Below, piece by piece: positions 40,349 to 48,287 of a stretch of DNA of 64,000 nucleotides; position 1 is the stretch's first letter, and every line of letters begins with the position of its first letter. The DNA is from Rathayibacter sp. VKM Ac-2856 (GTDB lineage Bacteria > Actinomycetota > Actinomycetes > Actinomycetales > Microbacteriaceae), in NCBI RefSeq assembly GCF_013205055.1, contig NZ_JABMLF010000001.1:1178001-1242000 (forward strand). Reading direction: 5' to 3'. The position numbers and the translations under genes were made by a program. The notes beneath the pieces are model-generated. The model was given only the letters and a program-made list of their open reading frames with translations, was not told the origin of the DNA and did not search any database.

Positions 40349-43264
40349 ATGCCCGTCACCGCAGAAGCACCGCAGCTCATCGCGCCCCCGCAGGCGGCCG
40401 CCGACCTCCTCGCCCGCGGTGGCGCGGCGGCCTGGGAGACGACGCTCACCCTCCCGACCTACACCCCCGAGGAGCCGCAGCGGCTCCCGATGTTCCTCGA
40501 TCGCCGCGTCTACCAGGGCTCGAGCGGCCGGGTGTATCCGCTGCCGTTCATCGACCGAATCGCTTCCGACCCCATCGACCACGACTGGCGCGTCGTCGTG
40601 CTCGAGAACGAGTTCGTCCAGGTCGTCGTGCTGCCCGAGCTCGGCGGGCGGATCTACTCCGGCTACGACAAGACCACCGGCTACGACTTCTTCTACCGCA
40701 ACACCGTCATCAAGCCCGCGCTCGTCGGGCTGGCCGGTCCGTGGATCAGCGGAGGCGTCGAGTTCAACTGGCCGCAGCACCACCGCCCCGGCACCTACCT
40801 GCCGACCACCTGGAGCCTCGAGCACTCCGACGACGGCTCGGTCGTCGTCCGGTGCAGCGATCACGACCCGTTCAGCCGGATGAAGGGGATGCACGGCGTG
40901 CGCCTGCGCCCGGGGTCCAGCCTGGTCGAGCTCGACGTCCGCCTGCACAACCGCACCAGCGAGCGGCACACCTTCCTCTGGTGGGCCAACGTCGCGGCGC
41001 GCGTGCACGACGACTACCAGTCGTTCTTCCCCCGCGACGTCCGCTACGTCGCCGACCACGCCCGCCGCGCGATCACGGCCTTCCCCGCCGCCGACCGGCC
41101 CTACTACGGCGTCGACTACCCCGCTCTCGCTGCCGCGCGGAGCGACGGCCCGGCAGCCGACGCCCCGCCCGCCGACCGCCTCGACTGGTACCGCAACATC
41201 CCCGTCCCCACCTCCTACATGGTCGTCCGCACCGACGACTCGTTCTTCGGCGGCTACGACCACCGCGCCGGGGCCGGCTTCGTGCACTGGGCCGACCGCC
41301 GCTTCGCCCCCGGCAAGAAGCAGTGGACCTGGGGCGACGCCCCGTTCGGGCACGCCTGGGACGGCCTGCTCACCGACGCCGACGGCCCCTACGTCGAGCT
41401 GATGGCCGGCGTCTACACCGACAACCAGCCCGACTTCTCCTGGCTGATGCCGGGCGAGACCAAGACCTTCTCGCAGTACTGGTACCCGATCAGCGGCATC
41501 GGAGTGGCGCACCAGGCCACCCGCGACGCCGCCGTCCACCTCGACGTCGAGGCCGGGAGCATCCGCGTGGGCGTCGCGACGACCCGCCGGTTCCCGGGGG
41601 CGACCGTGACCCTGCGCGCCGAGGGCGCCGTTCTGCACGAGTGGACGCTCGACCTCGCCCCCGGCGAGCCGCTCCTCGCCGACCTGCCGACGACCCGCAC
41701 CGGTCCGGAGGGTCTGGTCCTCACCGTCGTCGCCCAGGGCTCGACCGTCCTCGCCTACGAGGTGCCCGCGCAGTACGACGAGACCGAGCCGGAGGTCGCG
41801 ACCGAGCCACCCTCCCCCGCCGAGACCGCCTCCGTCGACGAGCTCTACCTCGTCGGCGTCCACCTCGCCCAGTACCGGCACCCCACCCGCTCGCCGCTGC
41901 CCTACTGGCAGGAGGCGCTGCGGCGCGACCCCGGGGACGCGCGCGTGCTGCTCGCCCTCGCCGACCACGCCTACCGCCGCGGCGAGTACGCGGAGGCGCT
42001 CGACCGGCTCGACGCGTCGATCCGGCGCCTCACCGCACGCAACGGCAACCCCGCCGACGCCGAGGCCCTCCACCTGCGCGGGCTGATCCTGCGCAGGCTC
42101 GGCCGCACCCGCGAGGCCGCCGCCGCCTTCGGCAAGGCCGCTTGGGACGGCAAGTGGGCGCACGCGGCGCTCTTCGAGAGCGCCCGGCTCTCCGCCGCGG
42201 CCGGCGACCACGCCGCGGCACTGGAGGATCTCGCGACCTCCCTGCGCCTCGACACCGACGATCTCCGCGCCCGCGCGCTCCGGGTGGTCTGCCTGCGCGC
42301 GCTCGGCCGCACGGACGAGGCCGAGCAGGTCCTCCGCGCGACCCTGCGCCTCGACCCGCTCGACCAGCTCGCCCGCACCCTCACCGGGACCGACCCGAGC
42401 GACCCGCACGAGTGCATCGACGTCGCGCTCGACCTCGCCTCCTTCGGCGAGGAGGAGGAGGCGGCCCGCCTGCTCCGCGCCGTCGTGCACGGCGACGGGG
42501 GCGCCGTGGGAGCGGGCAACGCCGCGCCGATCGCCGCCTGCCTGCTGGCCCGATGGGGCGAGCCCGTCGACGTCCGCGCCCTCGACTTGACCCGCGCCTT
42601 CCCCGCCGGCCTCGACGCGCACGACGCGCTGACCGCCGCGGTCGCCGCAGACCCCGCCGACACCACCGCGCACGCGCTGCTCGGGATGCTCCTCTACGGC
42701 GCCGGCCGCCGCACCGAGGCCGCCGAGCACTGGCGCTGGGCGATCGACGGCGGGAGCACCGACGCCGTGACCCACCGCAACGCCGGTCTCGCCGCCTACA
42801 ACGACGAGGCCGACGACGAGGCGGCCTGGCGGCACTACCTCCGCGCCCGCGAGCTCGCTCCGCGCGACGCCCGGCTGCTCTACGAGCTCGACCAGCTCGC
42901 CGCGCGCCTGGGCCACTCGGCCGCCGACCGGCTGGAGCGCCTCGACAGCGAGCGCGCCCTCCTGCTCTCCCGGGACGACCTCACGGCCGAGTACGCCGAC
43001 CTGCTGCTCGAGGCGGGCCGTGCGCAGGAGGCGCTGTCGCTGCTGGAATCGCGCCGCTTCCAGCCCTGGGAGGGCGGCGAGGGCCGCACTCTGGCCGCCT
43101 GGGACGCGGCGCGCACGGCGCTCGGACTCGACACCGCGACCCCGCCGGCCTCGCTCGGCGAGGCGCGACCCCTCGTCCAGGCGCCGCAGGCGACGCTCGA
43201 CGACGGCTCGACCGACTACTTCGTCACGAGCCTGCCCGCGCGGCTCCTCTTCCACCGCGACTGA
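40349..43264 (+). CDS. DUF5107-TPR protein, probably carbohydrate-related
   Basis: The 971-residue protein has an N-terminal DUF5107 domain, a galactose-mutarotase-like beta-sandwich (about 60-500; ENEFVQVVVLPELGGRIYSG, GGVEFNWPQHH, and FLWWANVAARVHDDYQSFFP are typical). About eight TPR-type helical hairpins follow (about 510-930; for example PGDARVLLALADHAYRRGEYAEALDRL). No signal peptide is visible, so it should be cytoplasmic. DUF5107 proteins usually sit in glycan-use loci, and here a glycoside hydrolase and an AraC regulator follow. Enzymatic activity is unproven; sugar epimerase- or hydrolase-like activity is possible. Confidence 0.85.
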   Translation: MPVTAEAPQLIAPPQAAADLLARGGAAAWETTLTLPTYTPEEPQRLPMFLDRRVYQGSSGRVYPLPFIDRIASDPIDHDWRVVVLENEFVQVVVLPELGGRIYSGYDKTTGYDFFYRNTVIKPALVGLAGPWISGGVEFNWPQHHRPGTYLPTTWSLEHSDDGSVVVRCSDHDPFSRMKGMHGVRLRPGSSLVELDVRLHNRTSERHTFLWWANVAARVHDDYQSFFPRDVRYVADHARRAITAFPAADRPYYGVDYPALAAARSDGPAADAPPADRLDWYRNIPVPTSYMVVRTDDSFFGGYDHRAGAGFVHWADRRFAPGKKQWTWGDAPFGHAWDGLLTDADGPYVELMAGVYTDNQPDFSWLMPGETKTFSQYWYPISGIGVAHQATRDAAVHLDVEAGSIRVGVATTRRFPGATVTLRAEGAVLHEWTLDLAPGEPLLADLPTTRTGPEGLVLTVVAQGSTVLAYEVPAQYDETEPEVATEPPSPAETASVDELYLVGVHLAQYRHPTRSPLPYWQEALRRDPGDARVLLALADHAYRRGEYAEALDRLDASIRRLTARNGNPADAEALHLRGLILRRLGRTREAAAAFGKAAWDGKWAHAALFESARLSAAAGDHAAALEDLATSLRLDTDDLRARALRVVCLRALGRTDEAEQVLRATLRLDPLDQLARTLTGTDPSDPHECIDVALDLASFGEEEEAARLLRAVVHGDGGAVGAGNAAPIAACLLARWGEPVDVRALDLTRAFPAGLDAHDALTAAVAADPADTTAHALLGMLLYGAGRRTEAAEHWRWAIDGGSTDAVTHRNAGLAAYNDEADDEAAWRHYLRARELAPRDARLLYELDQLAARLGHSAADRLERLDSERALLLSRDDLTAEYADLLLEAGRAQEALSLLESRRFQPWEGGEGRTLAAWDAARTALGLDTATPPASLGEARPLVQAPQATLDDGSTDYFVTSLPARLLFHRD

Positions 43265-43266
43265 CA

Positions 43267-43300
43267 GGTGCGGCGCGCTCCCGAGAGAGCGCGCCGCACC
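43267..43300. terminator. Bidirectional hairpin terminator
   Basis: A perfect 14-bp stem (GGTGCGGCGCGCTC and complement) with a 6-base loop begins three bases after the DUF5107 stop. It lies between two convergent genes and can serve both. Confidence 0.8.
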
Positions 43301-43332
43301 GGCGTTCCGGGGCCGGCCCCGCGCGCAGCCCT

Positions 43333-44664
43333 CTAGGCGGGCGGACCGCCGATCGGAGCGGGTCCGGTGAAGAGTGCGTTGCACTCCCGCTGCAGGTCCA
43401 CGTCCTCCCACATCGGGTGCTGCGGCGCGCCGTTCGAGCAGACGATCGACCCGCGCGCGCCCACCCGCCGCGACTCGCGCATCGCGAGCCGGCAGTACTC
43501 CGCGCCGATCGGCCCCTCCTCGAAGCGGCCCTCGAGCGGCGTGTAACCGACCCAGCCCTCGCCGAAGACGAGGGGCACCCCGCGTAGCGCGGCGTGATCG
43601 GCCGCGACGGCGATCCAGGTCTTGAGCGTCGAGCGCATCTCGAGGTGGTGCGCCCCGTAGTGCTCGAGCAGCCAGCGATCGATCTGCTCGGCGTCGCCCC
43701 AGTCGTGCGCGTAGATCTCGCCCCTGCCGACGATCGTCGCCGTCAGCTTCCACTGGTCCTCGGCCGGCAGCGTCCACTCGGCGATCGGCGGCGCACCGTC
43801 CAGGAGGAACGTCCGGGCCGCGAGCTCCTGCGCGAAGTCCTCGATCGGGCCGCGCAGCCCGAAGTCGGCGATGAGCTCGTTCAGCACCCCGTAGATGTAG
43901 GGGTGCAGGACGAGCACGTCCGAGTTCCACGGGATGCCGCGCATGCCGCCGACCGGCACGTGCGCGTAGTTGACGGAGCACGGCACGCCCTCGGTCAGCT
44001 CGTGGAACCGGTCGATGCCGCGGGTGAGCCGCGGAGTGAGCGCGAGCGTCGCCGCATCGAGGTCGGCGCGGTCGTAGTCGAGCCCCTCGGTGAGGTGGCC
44101 CGCCTGCACCTCGTTGTGCAGCTCGACGAAGGCGATCCGGTCGTCGAGGCCGTGCTCCGCGAGGAAGCCGACGAGCGCCGCCTGCGCCTCCGCCAGTCGC
44201 TCGGCCCGCTGCTCCGGCGGCACGGCCATCAAGCCGTCGAACCAGTCGCGCACGAGAGCGAAGGACGAGGACTGCTGGTACTCCCACGAGGAGAGGATGA
44301 CGAAGACCCCGTGCCGCTTCGCCGCCGCGAACAGCGCGAGGAGGTGGGCGCGGCCGTCGATCACGGTCGGTCCGGCCACGTCGTACCAGCGCACCCGCTG
44401 CGCGTAGTCGCCGCCGAGCGGACCGAGGCGGAGCTCCCGGGTGTCGAGTCCGGAGCCGAAGAGGAGGAACGGCATCGCGCAGATCCGGATCGTGTTGTAG
44501 CCGCGGTCGACGGCACCGGCGAACGCGGCGTCGAGGTCCTCGAACGGCTCACCCGGCCCGGTGCGGACGTACCAGGAGAAGTCCCAGAGAGTGATGGTGA
44601 GGCGCTCGGGGAGGTGATCCGCGAGCGGTACGGGCTGGTAGGAGGACGTCTCGGCTGTGAGCAT
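43333..44664 (-). CDS. Cellulase-like (GH5-clan type) glycoside hydrolase, cytoplasmic
   Basis: The 443-residue protein folds as a TIM-barrel hydrolase: LTITLWDFSWYVRTGPGEPF at the start, acid/base Glu in IAFVELHNEVQ (strand 4) and probable nucleophile Glu in PLVFGEGWVGYTP (strand 7). LHPYIYGVLN and WTLPAEDQWK lie between. There is no signal peptide, so it probably acts on imported oligosaccharides. It is convergent with the DUF5107 gene and divergent from the AraC regulator; together they look like one sugar locus. The exact substrate is unknown. Confidence 0.83.
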   Translation of the reverse strand: MLTAETSSYQPVPLADHLPERLTITLWDFSWYVRTGPGEPFEDLDAAFAGAVDRGYNTIRICAMPFLLFGSGLDTRELRLGPLGGDYAQRVRWYDVAGPTVIDGRAHLLALFAAAKRHGVFVILSSWEYQQSSSFALVRDWFDGLMAVPPEQRAERLAEAQAALVGFLAEHGLDDRIAFVELHNEVQAGHLTEGLDYDRADLDAATLALTPRLTRGIDRFHELTEGVPCSVNYAHVPVGGMRGIPWNSDVLVLHPYIYGVLNELIADFGLRGPIEDFAQELAARTFLLDGAPPIAEWTLPAEDQWKLTATIVGRGEIYAHDWGDAEQIDRWLLEHYGAHHLEMRSTLKTWIAVAADHAALRGVPLVFGEGWVGYTPLEGRFEEGPIGAEYCRLAMRESRRVGARGSIVCSNGAPQHPMWEDVDLQRECNALFTGPAPIGGPPA

Positions 44665-44742
44665 TCCGCCAGCCTAGGCAGGTGCGGAGCGCCGGTGAAT
44701 GAAACGTTCTACGCCATCGCTGGACGATCCTCCGCTCCTGCG

Positions 44743-44748
44743 TATGCT
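44743..44748 (+). promoter_or_regulatory. -10 element of the AraC gene, leaderless type
   Basis: TATGCT ends seven bases before ATG 44756. The short divergent region also holds GAAACGTTCTAC around 44700, a candidate regulator site. Confidence 0.55.
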
Positions 44749-44755
44749 CGTCGGC

Positions 44756-45637
44756 ATGCTCATCCCGGAAGGCTTCCTCGGCCAGCGGCTGCGGGTGCTC
44801 CCGAGGCCGCGGGTGAGCGAGGCGCTCGCGGCGCCGATCACCGGCCGGCTCCTCGTGACCGACGCCGGGCACTTCCCGCACGCGGCCGAGCACGGCCGCA
44901 GCCGTCCGCAGGGCGCGCGGGAGGCCGTCGTCATCCTCTGCACGGCCGGCCGCGGCTCGGTGCGGGTCGACGAGCGCACCGACGCGATCGGCCCCGGCGA
45001 GGTGGCCGTCCTCCCCGCGGGCGTCCCGCACCGGTACTGGGCCGACTCCAGCGACCCGTGGACGATCTGGTGGCTGCACGTCACCGGAGCCGACGCGCCC
45101 GCGCTGGTGTCCGCCGTCCTCGACGACCCGACGTCCCCCGTCGTCCCCGCACGCGACGCCTACTCCGCGAGGGCCCTGATCGAGAACGCCGTCGTCGCTC
45201 TCGAGCGCGACGAGACCGACGCCAGCCTCTACGCCGCGAGCGGCGCCGCCTGGCACCTCCTGGCCCAGCTCGCCGCGGACCGGGCCCGCGGCCCCCTCGT
45301 CTCCGGCGACCGCATCCGCACCGCCCAGGACCACCTCCGCGAGCACCTGGACTCCCCCATCAGCATCACCGAGCTGGCGACGCTGGCCGGCATGAGCACC
45401 TCGCACTTCTCCGCCCTCTTCAAGCGGGCCGCCGGCATGAGCACCGTGGAGTACATCAAGCGCCTCCGCAGCGCCCGCGCCCGCGAGCTCCTGATCACCA
45501 CCGACATGCCGATCGCCGAGATCGCCCGCGCCGTCGGCTACTCCGACGCCTTCTACTTCTCCCGCCAGTTCCGCGCCGTCAACGGCACGAGCCCCTCGGA
45601 GTACCGCGCCGAGTCCCACGGCGAGACGCTGCGGTGA
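44756..45637 (+). CDS. AraC-family transcriptional regulator
   Basis: The 293-residue regulator has an N-terminal cupin sugar-binding domain (EAVVILCTAGRGSVRVDERTD, then GEVAVLPAGVPHRYWAD) and two C-terminal helix-turn-helix units. The first is ITELATLAGMSTSHFSALFKRAAG; the second is IAEIARAVGYSDAFYFSRQFRAVNGTSPSEYR, which carries the family signature. Divergent orientation to the cellulase-like gene suggests it activates that gene and perhaps the DUF5107 gene in response to a sugar. ATG 44756 fits the leaderless promoter; an in-frame ATG at 44699 lies inside the promoter region. Confidence 0.92.
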   Translation: MLIPEGFLGQRLRVLPRPRVSEALAAPITGRLLVTDAGHFPHAAEHGRSRPQGAREAVVILCTAGRGSVRVDERTDAIGPGEVAVLPAGVPHRYWADSSDPWTIWWLHVTGADAPALVSAVLDDPTSPVVPARDAYSARALIENAVVALERDETDASLYAASGAAWHLLAQLAADRARGPLVSGDRIRTAQDHLREHLDSPISITELATLAGMSTSHFSALFKRAAGMSTVEYIKRLRSARARELLITTDMPIAEIARAVGYSDAFYFSRQFRAVNGTSPSEYRAESHGETLR

Positions 45638-45930
45638 GCCCGACGCCGGGCCGCAACTGCGTCCGGGAAACGCCGTCTTCAGCTGAACTCGTCTGGACGA
45701 ACAACGGGTCATGCAGGCAGCGCTCGAAGGTCTTCTCCAGTGACGAGTGACATTCCTCGCCCGGCAGGCGCTGAGAACTCAGATCGACGGGAGGGTGACG
45801 TCAATCCGCGGCGCTGACCGCATCTGCCGACGATGCGCGAGCCCGCGCGCACAGGTCTCGCGCGCATGAGCTCCGAGCGGCCGAGCGCGTCTCCGCACCG
45901 CGTGAGACGTGCTCGCAGACCGCGGAAACG
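45638..45930. other. Intergenic spacer without recognised gene
   Basis: The 293 bases between the AraC gene and the tRNA have lower GC bias and no convincing reading frame. A weak inverted repeat near 45838-45870 (CGCGAG/CTCGCG) is the only structure seen. Confidence 0.5.
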
Positions 45931-46005
45931 TGGTGCCCCTGGAGGGACTCGAACCCCCAACCTGCTCCTTAGGACGGAGTCGCTCTTCCATTGAGCTACA
46001 GAGGC
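45931..46005 (-). tRNA. tRNA-Arg (anticodon CCU)
   Basis: The minus strand folds into a full cloverleaf: acceptor GCCTCTG/CAGGGGC, D-stem GCTC/GAGC, anticodon stem ACTCC/GGAGC with loop GTCCTAA (anticodon CCT), and T-arm GGGGG-TTCGAGT-CCCTC. Discriminator A and an encoded CCA end it. The first anticodon-stem pair is an A-C mismatch. CCU reads AGG, a rare codon in this GC-rich genome. Confidence 0.93.
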
Positions 46006-46045
46006 CGGTGCCGACCAGTGTACCGACCGCCCGCGCCCCGCACGC

Positions 46046-46097
46046 TTGACACGGCACGACCCGCATGGTTGGTTAGTTACTGCACCAACTAACCAAC
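46046..46097 (+). promoter_or_regulatory. Promoter and perfect 11-bp inverted-repeat operator of the GntR-ABC operon
   Basis: A -35 TTGACA at 46046-46051 is followed after the normal 17-21 bases by an AT-rich -10 region (TTGGTT/TTAGTT). Overlapping it is GTTGGTTAGTT at 46068-46078, 8 bases, then the exact inverse AACTAACCAAC at 46087-46097. This is the layout of YtrA-type autorepression: the GntR protein would block the -10. Confidence 0.82.
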
Positions 46098-46142
46098 ACA
46101 CCAGGTCGCATCACACCGTGCGGACCACAGGGAAGGAGCCCC

Positions 46143-46505
46143 ATGGACGACTCCCGCCCGATCTTCCTGCAGATCGCGGAGCAGATCGAGAACGACATCA
46201 TCGCGGGCGCGCTGCCCGAGGAGGACCAGGTCCCGTCGACGAACGAGTTCGCCGCGTTCCACCGCATCAACCCGGCCACGGCCGGCAAGGGCGTGAACCT
46301 GCTCGTCGACCAGGGCGTCCTGTACAAGAAGAGGGGGATCGGCATGTTCGTCGCCGAGGGGGCGCGCGACCGACTGGTCGAGAAGCGCCGCACGCAGTTC
46401 CGCGACCAGTTCGTCGCGCCGCTCCTCGCGGAGGCCGCCAAGCTCGGCCTCACCCGCGAGCAGCTCTCCGCCATGATCACCGACATCGAAGGAGGATCGC
46501 GATGA
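46143..46505 (+). CDS. GntR-family regulator, YtrA subfamily
   Basis: The 120-residue protein has the GntR winged helix (IFLQIAEQIENDIIAGALPEEDQVPSTNEFAAFHRINPATAGKGVNLL) with only a short helical C-terminal dimerisation tail, as in YtrA. Such repressors control adjacent ABC transporters in response to envelope stress or antibiotics. A perfect inverted repeat covers its promoter. ATG 46143 has GGAAGGAG upstream; its stop overlaps the ABC gene by four bases (ATGA). Confidence 0.92.
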   Translation: MDDSRPIFLQIAEQIENDIIAGALPEEDQVPSTNEFAAFHRINPATAGKGVNLLVDQGVLYKKRGIGMFVAEGARDRLVEKRRTQFRDQFVAPLLAEAAKLGLTREQLSAMITDIEGGSR

Positions 46506-47377
46506 GCGCGGTCATCGAGGTCGCCGGCCTCAGCAAGCACTACGGAAGCATGCACGCCGTCACCGACGTCAGCTTCGCCCTCGAGGAGAACCGCATCCAC
46601 GGCCTCCTCGGCCGCAACGGCGCCGGCAAGACCACCCTGATGTCGCTGCTCACCGGCCAGGAGTTCGCCAGCACCGGCAGCATCCGCGTCTTCGGCGAGA
46701 CACCCGTCGAGAACGCGGCGGTCCTCTCCCGCACCTGCTTCATCAAGGAGAGCCAGAAGTACCCGGAGGACTTCAAGGTCAAGCACGTCCTCCGCAGCGC
46801 CCGCTGGTTCTTCGACGGCTGGGACGAGGACTTCGCCCAGGAGCTCGTCGTCGACTTCCGCCTCCCGCTCGACCGCCGCGTCAAGAAGCTCAGCCGCGGC
46901 CAGCTCTCCGCGATCGGCGTCATCGTCGGCCTGGCCTCCCGCGCGCCGCTCACCTTCTTCGACGAGCCCTACCTCGGTCTCGACGCGGTCGCCCGCCAGC
47001 TCTTCTACGACCGCCTGCTCGCCGACTTCGCCGAGCACCCGCGCACCGTCGTCCTCTCCACCCACCTGATCGACGAGGTCAGCACCCTGCTCGAGCACGT
47101 CCTCGTCATCGACGACGGCCGCCTCCTCGTCGACAGCGACACGGAGGAGCTGCGCGGCGCCGCGGCGACCGTCACCGGCAGCCGCGCCGCGGTCGACTCC
47201 TTCACCGAGGGCCGCGAGGTCCTCTCCCGCAGCGGAGTCGGCGGTCTCGCCACCGCGACGCTCCCCCGCCTCGACACCGCCGACCGCGCCGAGGCCCGTC
47301 ACCGCGGGCTCGAGCTCGAGCCCGTCTCCCTCCAGCAGCTCGTCGTCCAGCTGACCACCGGAAAGGCCGCCTCATGA
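46502..47377 (+). CDS. ABC transporter ATP-binding protein
   Basis: The 291-residue ATPase has Walker A GRNGAGKTTL near residue 38, signature LSRGQ near residue 139 (the usual SG pair is R-G), Walker B LTFFDEPYLGLD and switch His in VVLSTHLIDE. A C-terminal extension of about 75 residues follows. It is translationally coupled to the YtrA-like repressor and to the permease. The system is probably an exporter or lipid/antibiotic-response transporter; the substrate is unknown. Confidence 0.93.
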   Translation: MSAVIEVAGLSKHYGSMHAVTDVSFALEENRIHGLLGRNGAGKTTLMSLLTGQEFASTGSIRVFGETPVENAAVLSRTCFIKESQKYPEDFKVKHVLRSARWFFDGWDEDFAQELVVDFRLPLDRRVKKLSRGQLSAIGVIVGLASRAPLTFFDEPYLGLDAVARQLFYDRLLADFAEHPRTVVLSTHLIDEVSTLLEHVLVIDDGRLLVDSDTEELRGAAATVTGSRAAVDSFTEGREVLSRSGVGGLATATLPRLDTADRAEARHRGLELEPVSLQQLVVQLTTGKAAS

Positions 47378-48129
47378 CCGCCCTCGCCCCGCAGCGCTCC
47401 GGCGCGCGCCACCGCCTCCTCAGCATCGTCCGCCTGCACCTCGCGAACCCCGCGACGCTGCTCGCCACCCCGCTCGCGATCCTCGGCGCGATCTTCGCCG
47501 GCAGCCTGATCATCTGGCTGCTCGTGCTGCGGATGGTCGGCGTGCCCGAAGCGGGCGGCGACTCCGGCGTGCAGATCACCGGCGGCACGACGTTCATCTT
47601 CATCTACATGCTGGTCGTCGCCATCCAGGCCACGAACGTCACCTTCGCCCTCGCACTCGGCTACGGATCGACCCGGCGCGACTACGTCCTCGGCAGCGCT
47701 CTGACCTTCGTCGGGCTGTCCGCGGGCTGGACCGTCCTCTACTCCGCGATGTCCGCTCTCGAGCAGGCGACGAACGGCTGGGGGCTCGGCGGCTACATGT
47801 TCCGCGCGATGGCCTACGAGGACGTCTCGTGGCTCGCCCAGACCTTCGCGACCTTCAGCCTGTTCCTCTTCTTCTTCTTCGCCGGCACGGCCGTCGCCGC
47901 GGTGTACGTCCGCTGGCGCGCCACCGGGACGACCGTCTTCTTCCTCGGCCTCGGCGCTCTGATCGTCGGCTTGATCGCCCTGTTCACCCTCACCGAGAGC
48001 TGGGACGCCCTCTGGCGGGCCGCCGAGGCGATCGGCTTCACGGGCGCCGCCGCTCTCCTGCTCGTCCCGACGGCGCTGTCGGCGGTCATCGGCTACCTGC
48101 TCCTGCGCCGAGCCACCCCGCGCGGCTGA
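47374..48129 (+). CDS. ABC transporter permease
   Basis: The 251-residue protein has six hydrophobic segments (LATPLAILGAIFAGSLIIWLL, FIFIYMLVVAIQATNVTFALA, FVGLSAGWTVLYSAM, FSLFLFFFFAGTAVAAVYV, VFFLGLGALIVGLIALF, AAALLLVPTALSAVIGYLL). It forms the membrane part of the ABC pair; its ATG overlaps the ATPase stop. The conserved block ALGYGSTRRDYVLGSAL resembles ABC-2-type permeases. Confidence 0.87.
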   Translation: MTALAPQRSGARHRLLSIVRLHLANPATLLATPLAILGAIFAGSLIIWLLVLRMVGVPEAGGDSGVQITGGTTFIFIYMLVVAIQATNVTFALALGYGSTRRDYVLGSALTFVGLSAGWTVLYSAMSALEQATNGWGLGGYMFRAMAYEDVSWLAQTFATFSLFLFFFFAGTAVAAVYVRWRATGTTVFFLGLGALIVGLIALFTLTESWDALWRAAEAIGFTGAAALLLVPTALSAVIGYLLLRRATPRG

Positions 48130-48142
48130 GCCCGCCGCACAC

Positions 48143-48201
48143 CATCAGCTGAGACGAGGGGGCGTCCTCCGAGGAGCGACGCCACCCTCTCTCAGCTGAT
48201 G
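48143..48201. repeat. 59-bp hairpin repeat, copy 2
   Basis: Perfect outer arms CATCAGCTGAGA and TCTCAGCTGATG enclose an inner stem (GGCGTC/GACGCC). The outer arm is shared with 33421-33480. It follows the permease stop by 13 bases and could end the operon transcript. Confidence 0.7.
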
Positions 48202-48287
48202 TTCCGCGGCGACGAGCGAGGATCGGCCGGAGCACCGCTCCCCGCAAGGCCCTTCCGCCCCGCACTCTCTCCTGCGAGCGTTGCCCC

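Noticed and set aside
39983-44287. Minus-strand open frame of 1434 codons across the DUF5107 gene
   Set aside because: Antisense shadow of DUF5107-TPR and out-of-frame reading of the cellulase-like gene; low-complexity composition, no motifs.
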